Part shown: one piece after another, positions 24,393 through 35,365 of the stretch
How the letters are laid out: every line of letters starts with the position of its first letter
How positions within the stretch are numbered: the stretch's first letter is position 1
DNA from: Paramecium pentaurelia
Taxonomy: Eukaryota > Ciliophora > Oligohymenophorea > Peniculida > Parameciidae
Length of the DNA stretch: 64,000 nucleotides
Assembly (NCBI GenBank): GCA_905183005.1
Contig: CAJJDO010000091.1
Location: forward strand, 1 to 64,000
Reading direction: 5' to 3'
Program-made: the position numbers and the translations under genes
Notes under the pieces: model-generated
Told to the model about the DNA's origin: nothing
Seen by the model: only the letters and a program-made list of their open reading frames with translations
Database searches by the model: none

Positions 24393-24755
24393 ATGAAAAT
24401 GCTTATAGACTTATTTATAATGTTATTTATTATAAAAGTAATAAAGAACTATAACTGTGAACAAAATATCTATTGGATCGATTTTTTTTCATCTTGTAAT
24501 GATTTTACATATATTTTTTATGAGTGCAATAATATCATTTTATAAATATAAAAGATTAATTTACAATCTAAAGAGTTCTACTAAAATGGCATTTTAGAGT
24601 TTCTTGATATTATGTTTAGATAATTTGATTTAAATCATCTTAGCATAAAATATGTCAACAAAATAATTTCACAGTATTTTATAAGTATTTCAGTTTAATT
24701 TGTAAGTATGAATTATGGATTATCATCTTCATCTTCAATAAAGGCGTATTATTGA
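24393..24755 (+). CDS. Possible secreted protein, 120 aa (signal peptide)
   Basis: The ATG at 24393 begins MKMLIDLFIMLFIIKVIKN, a short basic start and hydrophobic core typical of a signal peptide, followed by YNCEQNIYWIDFFSSCNDF with cysteines. The frame ends at TGA 24753-24755 after SSSSSIKAYY. Immediately after the TGA the same frame continues INAGGGKINQSKSIS, so the real protein may once have been longer. It resembles the N-terminus of a surface or secreted protein but I do not recognise the family. Confidence 0.4.
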
Positions 24756-25968
24756 ATCAATGCTGGAGGAGGTAAAATTAATTAATCTAAGTCCATATCA
24801 TGATACCTATAACTATCAATGCCCTACATGCCTTTCTTTAACTATTTAAAAAGCTTTAAAATTTTAATTTATATAATTCATCTCACACTCTTTTTATTTA
24901 AATACCAAAATCTCATTAGCTCAAAAATTATTCATTTTTTAAGGATATTTAAAACTGATTTTACAATATAATTAGTCCATAAAATTTTATAAATTTCTGG
25001 GAACTTATAAGGAAGAACACTGGTATCAGTATTATTTAAATTTTTAATTTGAAAAAATGATACCTATGATTAATAATAAAATTAAAATTTTTATTACCAA
25101 AAAATAATTTTTTTCATCTTAGAATGTTATATATATGTCGTACTAATAACCTGATTAATTAAATTATAAAAAAGGTAATTTTATTATGGTAATTTAATAA
25201 TTTATGATAACTTCTAAACTTCGTAGAATACAACTATGGTAGATAGTACTTAATAATAATATTTTTCTTGAAGTACAACTATCATTTTTTGAGTTTTGTA
25301 AAATTTTACGATTTCAAATATTTAGAAAAATAGAGATAAAAGGAAATCTATTGTTTATAAAAGAATATACTTTTTAATTTTTGCATCCTTTAAATAAGAC
25401 TTTTATTATAATTAAATCTAAAATTATACATCAAATTTAAAGTTGTCGAAGAGTTTTTATAAAATGATTAAACATTAAATATCAATTACATTTGTGTGGC
25501 AATGCCAACTATATGCTTGTACTATGAAGTTTACATTCAAATATCTATCAATACTTAAAATACTCTAATTCTTGAGTTAATTCTAGTTAGTTTATTTTCT
25601 TCAGTAAAGTTAATATTGAAATTATTCTGAAAAATGATTTTCTGATAGTAATAGTTATTTTTGTAGATTTGAAATTGGTTTACAAGAATTCTAGATCAAC
25701 TTCTAGTACACTAATGACTCTAATAAAATTTTTATAATAACTAAATAAAAGAAGATTAAAAAATACAATTTAATCTGACGTCAACAATTAGTTTTGAATC
25801 AAAATTTAATTAAGATTGTAATTATTTAAATCTATATTTACTTAGAGGTTTTATAATAAATTAGATAGATTTATTCTAATCTAATTTATTTTGTTTTTCA
25901 ATCGATATAATTTATTATTTTATTTATAAAGTTTATAAAGTTTATACCTTAACTATAGCATCTCAATT
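24756..25968. other. Gene-poor AT-rich region
   Basis: About 1.2 kb without a convincing gene on either strand. The left 300 bp stays open in the frame after the preceding TGA, so part may be relic of that gene. It marks the boundary between the relic-rich left part and the dense right part of the window. Confidence 0.4.
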
Positions 25969-25976
25969 TTTGGCGC
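25969..25976 (+). promoter_or_regulatory. E2F-like site upstream of the Cdt1-like gene
   Basis: TTTGGCGC matches the E2F/DP consensus TTTSSCGC exactly, in a genome where GGCGC is rare. It lies 80 bp before the ATG of the Cdt1-like gene, and Cdt1 is a classic E2F target in animals and plants. Whether ciliate E2F uses this site is an inference. Confidence 0.4.
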
Positions 25977-26024
25977 TATTAATTTAATAGCAAAATGCGG
26001 GTTTATTTATTGATACCCGCATTT
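25975..26024. repeat. Two adjacent perfect hairpins
   Basis: First palindrome: 8-bp arms GCTATTAA / TTAATAGC around one T (25975-25991). Second: 10-bp arms AAATGCGGGT (25993-26002) and ACCCGCATTT (26015-26024) with a 12-nt loop. They lie immediately 5' of the Cdt1-like gene, and the first overlaps the E2F-like site. They could form a structured 5' leader or a protein-binding element. Confidence 0.7.
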
Positions 26025-26056
26025 CATTGCAAATAATAATAATTAATTAAGATAAG

Positions 26057-26983
26057 ATGAATAACTACAAACTCATAAAAACATAGTCGAACAATAACAC
26101 TATTGGTGAAGATGAATCTACAAGACATCTAAGTGAGTTAGCAGATACCAAAATATGCTCAATTAAAGTGGCATCAACTACTCCTATTAATTTTCTAAGC
26201 CTTAGAGAGAGATATGGGTAGTTATCAGATTAATATCCATTGCCAATTAAATTCTAATAATTATTATAAACAATGAGAAATATTGAATAAACATATTGGA
26301 AAAAGAGAAAACCCCTAGTATATGATATCAAAACTAATGCCATTAAAATATTATAAATTGGATAATTGTTAAAACTTGATAAAGATTTATATGAGATAAA
26401 AATTGTAAATAAATCAATTGAACTTATATTAAATGACATTCCTATTGAAAATTTACCATAATTTTAGCCATTCTAAAGTAAGCTACCTGCAATATTTGAA
26501 AATAGAATTTCTTCAATTAGAAATAAATTAGATCATTTAGTATAAGAAGCACATGAAAATTATTTAAATTTGATTGGAGAATAAAGTTTTCTTGAAAATT
26601 CTAAAGAATTTAAGATTTATTATTCTACTTTTGATATGAATCTAGTAAAAGATATCTCTCCTATATAATTACCATTTCAAATATATTCTGATGAACAGAG
26701 AGATTAAATTAAATAAATTGTTGGAATAACGATAAATTATTTCAATTAAAGATCGGTATCATTTGTTTTCTATAATAATTTAATACAACATTTACTGAAT
26801 AAAATACCTATGAATAAAGAAATTATGGAGAAATCATTAATGTTTTTGATTAAAATTCAGCCAGATTTTTTGTAGATTACTAATTTAAAGAAAGAGTAAA
26901 TGAAAAATAAATGGATAGTTTAGATTAATAAATTCTGCACAGAATAAAAATAGTTTGAATCGCTGAAGACGTATTTCTATTGA
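26057..26983 (+). CDS. Cdt1-like replication licensing protein
   Basis: 308 codons without introns, from ATG 26057 (MNNYKLIKTQSNNNTIGEDE) to TGA 26981-26983. After an N-terminal stretch with basic and Ser/Thr residues, the segment LPIKFQQLLQTMRNIEQTYW, KKRKPLVYDIKTNAIKIL and LLKLDKDLYEIKI follows the pattern of the Cdt1 winged-helix domain (LPxKYxxLxxxFxxxDxVxxxxxxR...LxxIKxI). The C-terminal 100 residues are helical and basic and could be the second winged helix that binds MCM. Cdt1 loads the MCM helicase at origins in G1. The assignment rests on pattern only. The promoter has an E2F-like site and hairpins. The next gene starts 33 bp after the stop in the same frame. Confidence 0.5.
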
Positions 26984-27016
26984 TTTCATGTTTTATATTA
27001 ATTTAATTTTAATTTA

Positions 27017-28261
27017 ATGTACTCTCAATTATAAACATTAGATTTATATGAAGATGATGATTACTAAAACCTTATGATGGATTGTTATTAGGAAAATAAA
27101 CCTATTATCTTGGAGAATAAGAAGTAGGAAAAAATGATGATTTTGAAAGAAATAGGAGAATTTCTTTTATATGAAGATTATTTACTTAATTGTTATTTAA
27201 AATCTAATAAGCCTACTGTAGATAATTTTTTTGACTCTTAAATTTAGATATATAAATTAGATAAACAAAAATAAACATTTGAGCCATTCAATAGATAGAA
27301 ATTATCAATGAAAAAATGTATTATTGTTTGAAAATCTTTAGATTTTACAATCGGTAATAATACATCCTTAAAAAATAATGAGTTAGAAATCAATGAAATA
27401 GCATTCAATGATGCTCAAGTAGAATTGATACATCTTGAAGTAAATTATGAAGATTTATTATTACCAATAAATAATAAAAACAATATGATGGAATAATTAA
27501 ATAAAAGAATAAATGAAAGTGATTTCAACATATCAAGTAAAATAAAATAAAAAATTGTAAGTTAAAGAATAGCAGATGATGATAATCAACTAAAAGTTAA
27601 AAATGCAAAAAAATAATATTAGTAATATCCTATGATAGATGTAAATTCTTATGCTGAATATTCAAAATTGAAATTAAATAGAAAATTTAAATTAGGTGGT
27701 GGAGATTGGAATCGTAATATCTTATAAATTTTAGAAATTAACAGCTGCTTTGAAATCTTACCAAAAGAATAATCAAATATCAATTATTAAATAAGAGGGA
27801 CTAATTATAGTATTGAATATCTTAAAAATAATTAATAAGAATAAGAAATAAAGATGATTTTATAATCTCCAGCTATCAAACTAAAAAATGATTTTGATGA
27901 TTATCAATACATTTTAATTGCAAATTAAAAAAATGAATTTAGTATAGGAAGGTCTTCATCTAATGATATATAAACTGAGGATAAAAATATCTCTAGAAAC
28001 CATTGTTTAATAAGATACTTATAGAATTAATAATTTTTGGGAGAGTGGGAAATTATGGATTTATAAAGTGCTTAAGGAACTTGGTTGTTAATGTAAGACG
28101 ATTCATATTACAAGATTGATAATATGACTAGAATAAGAGTTGGATCAAATATAGTAAAATTAGAGTTTTTGAATAAAGAAGAGAATTAATGTAATAATGA
28201 ATAATAAGAAGACGAAAATGAAAATGAAGAAGATTTGACTGAAAGTCTATTGTAATTATGA
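27017..28261 (+). CDS. FHA-domain protein
   Basis: 406 residues after removing a 24-nt intron at about 27315-27338, which contains an in-frame TGA. The ATG at 27017 begins MYSQLQTLDLYEDDDYQNLM. The forkhead-associated domain is C-terminal (about residues 290-375): FSIGRSSSNDIQ, then SRNHCLIRYLQ, then MDLQSAQGTWLL. The conserved Gly-Arg, Ser and Arg-x-His of the phosphothreonine pocket are present; the usual S-x-N-G-T is S-A-Q-G-T. The tail is acidic (EDENENEEDLTE). FHA domains bind phosphothreonine in signalling and DNA-damage proteins. The long N-terminus is unrecognised. It lies between the Cdt1-like and GSK3 genes on the same strand with very short spacers. Confidence 0.75.
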
Positions 28262-28303
28262 CAAAAAAAAATTATATATATAATTATTTAAAAAAATACA
28301 AAA

Positions 28304-29554
28304 ATGATAAATAAAAAATCTTCAACAAAATAAGCAACAAGAATGGTAACATAGGCAAACGATTAATAAGAAGTAGTTACAGTAAAATAGATAAATTATT
28401 TTAAGTAAAATCAATAAGCATCCAAATACACTTTAAATTAAATTGTAGGAAATGGGACATTTGGAATGGTTTATTTGGTAAAGAGGTAAGGTTATGATAG
28501 GCTACAAATAATTAAACTAATGAAAAAGTTGCCATTAAAAAGGTGTTCTAAGATAAGCGTTATAAGAATAGAGAGCATTTAATAATATAAGAATTGAATA
28601 ATCCATGTGTTGTAAAATTAAAAGAGGCATTTTTTACATAAGGTGATAAAGTAATGAAAAGTTAATTTATAAAGGGAGATGATGTTTATTTAAATTTGGT
28701 TATGGATTATATTCCAGATGCATTAAGTAAGGTGATCAGATATTATAAGAAGGCGAAATAACTTTTTCCAGTAGTTTTGTTGAAAATTTATAGTTATTAA
28801 ATGTTTAGAGCTTTAGCATATTTAGAAGGTAGATGTTATTTTAATAATAATTAAGGTGTTGGAATATGCCATCGAGATATTAAACCTTAGAATATTTTAG
28901 TTGATCCAAATAGTCATATACTAAAGATTTGTGATTTTGGTTCTGCAAAGAAATTACAAAAAGGAGAACCTAACGTTGCTTATATATGTTCCAGATATTA
29001 TAGAGCACCCGAATTAATATTTGGAGCAACTGAATATTCAACTGCTATAGATATGTGGTCTATAGGTTGTGTGATAGCCGAAATGACAATTGGTGATCCT
29101 TTGTTTCCAGGTGAAAGTGCCATCGATCAATTAGTGGAAATCATTAAAATTCTTGGAACTCCAACTCTTGAATAAGTGAAATTGATGAATCCTATGCATA
29201 AGGAATTCAAATTTCCACAAATAAAGAGTCATCCTTGGAATAAAGTAATTAAATTTCATATTAAATCATACTTAGGTGTTCCAAAAATTTAAACCTGATC
29301 CTTTGTTTGTGGATTTGATATCTAAAATTATGTTGTACCCTCCTAAAGAAAGATTGAGACCATTAGAAGCTTTGTCTCATCCTTTCTTTAATGAAATTAG
29401 GGATGAAAAATTTGGAATTCCAAATGTATAATTGCCTAACTTTTTTGACTTTTCAAAAGGTATAAAATAATACCAATTTTTAGAGGAATTATAGATATAA
29501 CCTGAAATTTCATTTAAGTTAACTCCATAATGGTATTCACAAAAGAGGATATGA
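28304..29554 (+). CDS. GSK3: GSK3 (shaggy) family protein kinase
   Basis: 373 residues after five introns (23, 24, 27, 31, 24 nt). The ATG at 28304 begins [20 protein letters not shown]. Motifs in order: [20 protein letters not shown] (P-loop), [16 protein letters not shown] (a GSK3 signature), [74 protein letters not shown] (activation loop with the regulatory tyrosine replaced by Ile-Cys in Y-I-C-S-R-Y) and FFDFSKEELQIQPEI at the end. GSK3 phosphorylates primed serine/threonine substrates in metabolism, cilia and development. Activation-loop tyrosine phosphorylation at the usual position would need the Y in AYICSR. Length and motifs are normal; intact. Confidence 0.93.
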
Positions 29555-29572
29555 ACTTAATTATTTTTATAA

Positions 29573-29776
29573 ATGAATCCAATTAGTGTCTACCCTCTTA
29601 AATTTAATCATCAAGATTCTATGGCCAATTCTTTTGTGTTCAAACGAAAGCATAACCATCTGATTGTACATACAATTTTCAAATAAAGTATCGCTAAATT
29701 AGAATTTAGCCCTCCTTTATAACACAGAAAAGAAATTAAAAAATTATCCCATAAGAGAAGATAAAACATAGAATGA
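29573..29776 (+). CDS. Small hypothetical protein, 67 aa
   Basis: Begins MNPISVYPLKFNHQDSMANS 18 bp after the GSK3 stop and ends at TGA 29774-29776. It is basic and rich in Lys, His and Arg near the end (FSPPLQHRKEIKKLSHKRR). No motif recognised. The protein-like composition argues for a real gene; the tiny spacer argues that it could be read from the GSK3 3' UTR or be a relic. Confidence 0.4.
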
Positions 29777-30239
29777 AAAATTTAATATTGTATTAAAGCA
29801 GTTTTATTTATCATAAATTACTTAAATTAAGCCTAATTTTAACAATCTAGCGCAAGTATGATAAACCAGATCTCTTCCAATCTCTATATGATTAAATTAA
29901 TTATCATTGATATTTAATTATTCAAAGTTATTATTTTAAACCAAATTATCATATTAAATAGGGAAGATTAATTTACCTTATTTAAAATTTAAAGCAAAAT
30001 TATGAGATAAAAAATAAAAATTATGTAGAAAATTTGAAATAATATATAAAAAATATACAAAATTAGAGAAATATTTTTAAAGAAGTTTTTTTTAAATGAG
30101 CAAAGATTTATTATATATATAGTTATATTGAAATAGTCATCTTGTGGAATTGACATATCTTTTAGATGAACTACTTGCTCATCTGTATTTATTTCTCGAA
30201 ATAATTTATGTTGTGTCATTTTTGGAGATCAATATTTGT
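29777..30239. other. Spacer with a weak minus-strand ORF
   Basis: A minus-strand frame from 30219 begins MTQHKLFREINTDEQVVHLK and DMSIPQDDYFNI, protein-like for about 40 residues, then becomes low-complexity Phe/Ile/Tyr. It may be a fragment of a gene; not enough to name. Confidence 0.25.
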
Positions 30240-30767
30240 ATAATGTTTTTATTGATAATTAATAGATATTTATCGAATAGGTAAGGGATTCAAATAAGTG
30301 GAAAATTGTTGAATTGAGCAATGATCATAATCCTGATATACCATCAGAAAAGAAAAGAATAATTAGCCAGTAAAGGATGAGTTAATCATTTGGGACTGAA
30401 AATGGTTAAAAATATTGGGCCAGCAAGAGTTTGGTTGATGCTTTAGAATATTTCATGGTAAGCTTTGAGTAGATTAATAGAATGTTGTTGGGGTTATATC
30501 ATTGATTAATAAAAAAATACTCATAAATAATTTTTTGAATAAGAATATAATCCAGAATTAATTTATTATAAATTGAATTAGAAATGTTGGTTTTTAGTTA
30601 TTGCTAGTAATGGAGTATAAATTATATGCAGATTTTGTTGTTCTTAAATGAATGAAAATAAAATTGATGAAATTGTTGAAAATATTGTAAAAGAATCTAC
30701 TAGAAGATTACAAGAAGAGGATGAGATAGCTAATGATATTTCATTAATAATTGTTTATTTTTCTTGA
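30240..30767 (+). pseudogene. PP2C phosphatase relic, C-terminal half
   Basis: The frame reads WKIVELSNDHNPDIPSEKKR, then FGTENG, then in a shifted frame GPARVWLM and ALSR, then NPELIYYKLNQKCWFLVIAS, NGVQIICRF and RRLQEEDEIANDISLIIVYF to TGA 30765-30767. These match the second half of PP2C phosphatases and most closely the intact gene at 35366-36885 (ELSKDHKPD, GPARVWKLDEDVPGLAMSRS, VVASDGIWE). Here the PGLAMSRSFGD block is scrambled by indels and the metal-binding SDG has become SNG, so it is inactive. No N-terminal half is present. Confidence 0.75.
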
Positions 30768-30874
30768 ATATTTTAATATGTGAGAATTTAAGAATTTCTT
30801 TAGGTTATTTTTAATTGATTGATTATTAATTAATAAGGAAGAGATAAAACACAATAATCAGAATTGAATTAAAT

Positions 30875-31766
30875 TCATAATGGGAATACCATTATAGTTA
30901 CATTGTCTCTTATATAATCACTTGATATTGCTTGATATAACTATTTTGCTAAATTCTTGTTTTGATCAAGTTTCTGAATGATCTATAAAACTTCTTATTC
31001 CGAAAGTTCCTAAAATAAATACAAATTATTTACATCCCAAAAACCATCACTAGCCATAACTATGAATTTATCACCTTGTTAGATTTAGTATTTGAAGATT
31101 TCTGGTTCACTAATGATGTATTTTTTTAGATGAAAATCTCCAAATGATCTTGTAACAGTTAATGATCCTGATACTCGACATATGTTTTGTCTCTTTGTAA
31201 TTAAACTAAATAAATAGAAATAATAATTATACCCTCCTTATTTAAGTATTCTCTAATTTTCTTCTTTAGATTAGGGGATATGAATAGAATTTAATTATTT
31301 AAATGAATTTTCTCGAAATACAATAGCTTTAGAATCTCCTAGATTTGTTATTGTAACAGTTTTATTTTAAATAGACAATAATATAGCAACCGACCCAGAT
31401 TACATGTATTAAGTTAAATTGTTATCAATATCACTAAACACTACAAAAATTAGATAATATACAATACCTTTTTTATATTCCTCATCTGACATTTCATTTT
31501 GTAATCTTTATAACAAATTCTGCTATAAGTAATCGACAACATGAGAGGAGCCATGGCCATCAAAAATTGCATAATGATTATTCAAAACTTAATACTAAGA
31601 ATAATTAATTGTTAAATGTTACTCTGTCAAGCATTTCCCTTCTAGATCCACGATTCATATATAAATGATATTTTTCATTTTAATCTTCTAACTCATCAAA
31701 TGACTCACATAAATCATTCACTACTTGTTGATTTTGCTCATAATTTATTACTATTTCTAAATCCAT
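30875..31766 (-). CDS. PP2C-type Ser/Thr protein phosphatase
   Basis: 261 residues after four introns (28, 27, 27, 24 nt). The ATG at 31764-31766 begins MDLEIVINYEQNQQVVNDLC. PP2C motifs: AIFDGHGSSHVVDYL (metal-binding DGHG), TVTITNLGDSKAIVFREN (GD-x-R-A block, here GDSKA), VTRSFGDFHLKKY, EPEIFKYQIQQGDKFIVMAS, DGFWDE and RDNVTIMVFPL (final DN). Metal ligands D of DGHG, SDG and DN are kept. It is shorter than average because loops are trimmed. PP2Cs dephosphorylate Ser/Thr in a Mg/Mn-dependent way and often reset kinase cascades; the adjacent upstream gene is a MAPKK-like kinase on the same strand. It converges with a dead PP2C fragment. Confidence 0.9.
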
Positions 31767-31843
31767 TATAAAAATAAGTTATTTTTTTTTATTGCTTCAA
31801 ATTTTAATAATATACTATAAATAGTTAAATTATTGATATTAAT

Positions 31844-33021
31844 TCATTATTGTTGGACTAACTGTAACTTTTGATCTTTTTACATTATCCACATTTATAC
31901 ATATTGACCATTCTAAGCATTTTTTACAATCCAATTATGTTTTAATAAAGTCTATGCATCTAATCGTTTGTTTTGATCTTTATTCAAACTTAAATTAATA
32001 TTCAAATTTTACCAAATGTTAACGAAATCCCGCATTTCAACACTATATGGATAATTATCTAATTTCGGAGAATCTGATTTCAAAATATTTTGAATCATTT
32101 GGATATATGTCATTTACTTATTAGAGACTGAATATGGATGTTTCCCTGTTGCCATTTCATAAATAATCAATCCCAAAGACCATATGTCAGATGCATAAGA
32201 ATAATTCTTACCTTCTGTTCTTTCTGGAGACCTATAACAAATAACACCAATATCTTACATGTACATCAAAGTACCTACAAAAGTTCTAGCTATTGCAATA
32301 GTGTTTTCTAATTATTTACTGATTCCAAAATCTGTCAATTTTATTTATCCTAAACTATTAATGAGAATATTTTCTGGTTTAATATCTCTATGAAGTTAAT
32401 GCTTCTACTAATGTAAATATTGTAATCCCATTAGAATATTATATGTTATCGTTGCAATTATTTATTCATTAATTAATTCGCTTAAATTATTTTTATAGAT
32501 TTATTGAATAATGCTTCGTAATGATCCTTGATCCATATATTCAAGTACCAATCTTATGGTTCCTCAAAAATCAATGATAGAGCTACCTTCTTCATAATAT
32601 GCACCATAAAACTTGATCAATTATTCACATTCGCAACCATTCAAAAGTGTACTTAGATCATTTAACATCTAATGTCTTTTATCCTTATCAAAAACATTAA
32701 TTATCTGATATAATAACATTAAAAATTAACCTTTAGGGCTACTTAACAATTATAAGGTAAATATAATCCTCTGCAAACATAGCTCGATACTCCTTATCCA
32801 ATAACATCCCCAACTTTAATTTATTAATGCGTTATTGATTCCTAAGTAATTTGTATCTATTCTCCATTGGTTGTTGTCAATCCTTCATTATTTATTTTAA
32901 TTCCTGCTTTTGGAAATCTAACACTATTATGTCCACTAATAATAAATAACAATTTAAACATTTCGAATGTCATAGAACTATTTTATTCAAAATTAACTTC
33001 AATATCAAATTCATTTTGCAT
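31844..33021 (-). CDS. MAPKK (STE7)-like protein kinase
   Basis: 358 residues after four introns (26, 24, 27, 24 nt; two of them hide TGAs). From the ATG at 33019-33021 (MQNEFDIEVNFEQNSSMTFE) a short N-terminal part leads to the kinase: VGDVIGQGVSSYVCRGLYLP, the ATP lysine in VALKIINV, FYGAYYEEGTIRLVLEYMD, HRDIKPENILIN, DFGISKQLENT, VGTLMYMSPERTEG, DIWSLGLIIYEMATGKHPYS and a C-lobe ending near KRLDAQTLLKHNWI. EYMD, GTxxYMSPER and the spacing are MAPKK-type. About 190 bp upstream, FKYEPKEMIELFN and YFKDLIFFENYLVINNN look like an N-terminal (PH-like) extension, but I could not join it in frame. MAPKKs activate MAP kinases; the substrate is unknown. Confidence 0.88.
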
Positions 33022-33828
33022 TTTATATAATATTAATTATAAATTATTATTTATTACTAAGTAGTTCTCAAAAAAGATTAAGTCCTTAAAATATAAATTA
33101 TCTAATTAAACAACTCAATCATTTCTTTTGGTTCATATTTAAAAACTTGATTATCAATAATCAATCTTAATTCTTTAAGATAGAAATCGTATTAGCCTTA
33201 CAAAAGTATGGATTTATTATTTTGTCAAGTTAATTTGGATACCAAATATAAAAATTGTATTTATATCTAAAATTATGATGCTTATTTAATTATCTATAAA
33301 TAAGAATTATTATTACCTATTAATTAATTGAGTATATAATTTTTTCACTCACCAATTATGAATTCTTTTTAATTAACCTCATTTCCCTTGTAAGCAGTTT
33401 TTATAAATTGAAATCAAATAAATATTTGCCAATTTTGAACACTCTAAAAGTAAGAGATCAGCCTAAAAATGGATTATATAATTTTTAAGTGAATAAGTTA
33501 TTATGATTTCTAATTTATTTTCCTTTATAAATCATAAATTCTTAATGTAAATATTTATACAAAAATATTATAATAATTATATATCAACATCATAGTGTTA
33601 TTAAAAAAGAATTTACCTTACAAATTATTTGATTGTTGCAAAAAGCAATATAAAAATATTTAAACTTATACTTAAAGGAATAAATTATTGATTTAATATA
33701 ATTAATTTGCATTTAAAAGGAATATAAGAGAAAAATATTTAGAGAATATACAAAATCATTATAATAATGATTGATAAATTATCTAAATAATGAATTCATA
33801 ATAGATAGATATATATTTTAATCAAAGG
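33022..33828. other. Upstream region of the MAPKK-like gene with possible 5' exon relics
   Basis: Minus-strand segments ELRLIIDNQVFKYEPKEMIE (about 33130-33190) and the frame leading into the MAPKK start look like coding sequence of a PH-like domain. The rest is AT-rich with no gene. Confidence 0.35.
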
Positions 33829-35223
33829 TCAATTTTTATATATTCTAATAGTCTCTTGTATTTTAACTCTGCAGAAGGGACAGAGAGATAAACTCTTACT
33901 ACATTTCAAACAAGTTGCATTGTGTTTACATGGCAATATTAAACAATCTCTTTCTTTTTCAACACAAATTATACACAAGTTTTCACCAGAGATTTCATTA
34001 ACCTTCATTTTATTTTATTAGCAAATATATTAATTTGTTGTTCCAATTCTTATTATAATCTCTTCATTTGGATCCAAATAAAATAAATTACTCATTTTAC
34101 CTTCTCCTGATAATCTCATCCAAGATCTAAAATTTAACATAAATTATTTTATTTACCCATTTGTTGATCCATGATCTTCAATAGTGACAGTTTAATCTAC
34201 AAGGTAAAATTTGGCATGTTAATTTGATAAATGATGGTCTTCAGGGAATGAAATATCGACAGTTGATTTTCTACCAAGTGCTACTGAAGGTTTGTCTTTA
34301 TTCAATTAAAATATAATGGTATCTTCTAAATTTGGTCCTTCAATAACAAATAAAGAGATCTAACAATTTTATGGAGTCTTACTTCAATTCCTCCATTTTC
34401 TAATTATTCCAATTTCTAAACACAAAATTAATTACTTCCCAATTCTATTAGCATTCCTTATTTTAATGTCAAACATTTTTGTATTTTGATAAAAGTTCCT
34501 GTTGTGCTTCCAATATCTTTAAGAGCAAACTAAATTTAATAACAATACTTAAATACCATAGAGTCTTAGAATATTATCTCTGCATGAAATCTACTGATGT
34601 TCTCTTCCAAAATTAGAATTTAATTACTAGAATGTCTTCCAATTTTGGCACCTGCTTCTCGAACACAATAAAAATTGGACTATTATCCTTCTATAGGTTA
34701 TAGTATTAATTGATGTTCAAATTTATTAAATCCTGGTATTTCTTATTTAATAACTTATTCTTCTTATCTAGCAACTGAACTTGTGAATTGTTCGTTGCCA
34801 TTATTTTCATGATTCTCCATTAGCATTTATTCGAATTGAACATTACCAACATTTTTTTATATAGTGAAATCTTCATCTTACTATTTTTTGTTGTTTAGAT
34901 TTGGCATTTTCATTTATTTTATATATTCATTATATTCTTTTAGTCCATGATTTACCCCTAAAATAAAAAAACGTAGTTACAATTTAAGAGCTTTCTTTTA
35001 ATAATTCTTTAAGTAATCCCTAATTCTTCATCTAGATCCTTTTCTGTCAAGTCTTCCAAAACTGCTCCATCAATAGAACATTCAACTATTTTCTTGATAT
35101 TTAAATACCAAATTTTTGTTCCATTTGTCCTAACCCTATAAACTTAAGCCAATTAATGACATCTTGAGTCAACCATTTCTTTGGTTCTTTAGGGATCAAT
35201 TTATACAAAGACTCATAATCCAT
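33829..35223 (-). CDS. SAM-FHA-FHA-RING protein (probable E3 ubiquitin ligase)
   Basis: 422 residues after five introns (23, 23, 27, 23, 30 nt). From the ATG at 35221-35223: an N-terminal SAM domain (PKKWLTQDVINWLKFIGLGQ, DGAVLEDLTEKDLDEELGIT), then an FHA domain at about residues 165-255 (AKIGRHSSNQILIL, ISRFHAEII, LKDIGSTTGTF), then a second FHA (VALGRKSTVDISFPEDH, LSNQHAKFYLV, EDHGSTNG) and a C-terminal RING finger (ENLCIICVEKERDCLILPC, KHNATCLKCSKSLSLCPFCR). Both FHA phosphothreonine pockets look intact, and all eight RING zinc ligands are visible. Inferred role: recruit phosphorylated targets for ubiquitination, as Chfr/Dma1 (FHA-RING) do. The SAM domain may mediate oligomerisation. Intact. 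Confidence 0.9.
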
Positions 35224-35365
35224 TTTTATTTATATTATAAATAATAACTTATCATTCTTAATTTTTATATTTCAGATTGTTATTATAAAAAAGAATAAAT
35301 CAAACTAAGAATATTCATCTTTGAATTAAGAGATTGATTATAACACTTAAATATGTAGATAAATT

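Noticed and set aside
26979..27041. Attempt to splice out the TGA between the Cdt1-like and FHA readings.
   Set aside because: The only available GT...AG pairs give introns of 71 or 89 nt that also break the frame.
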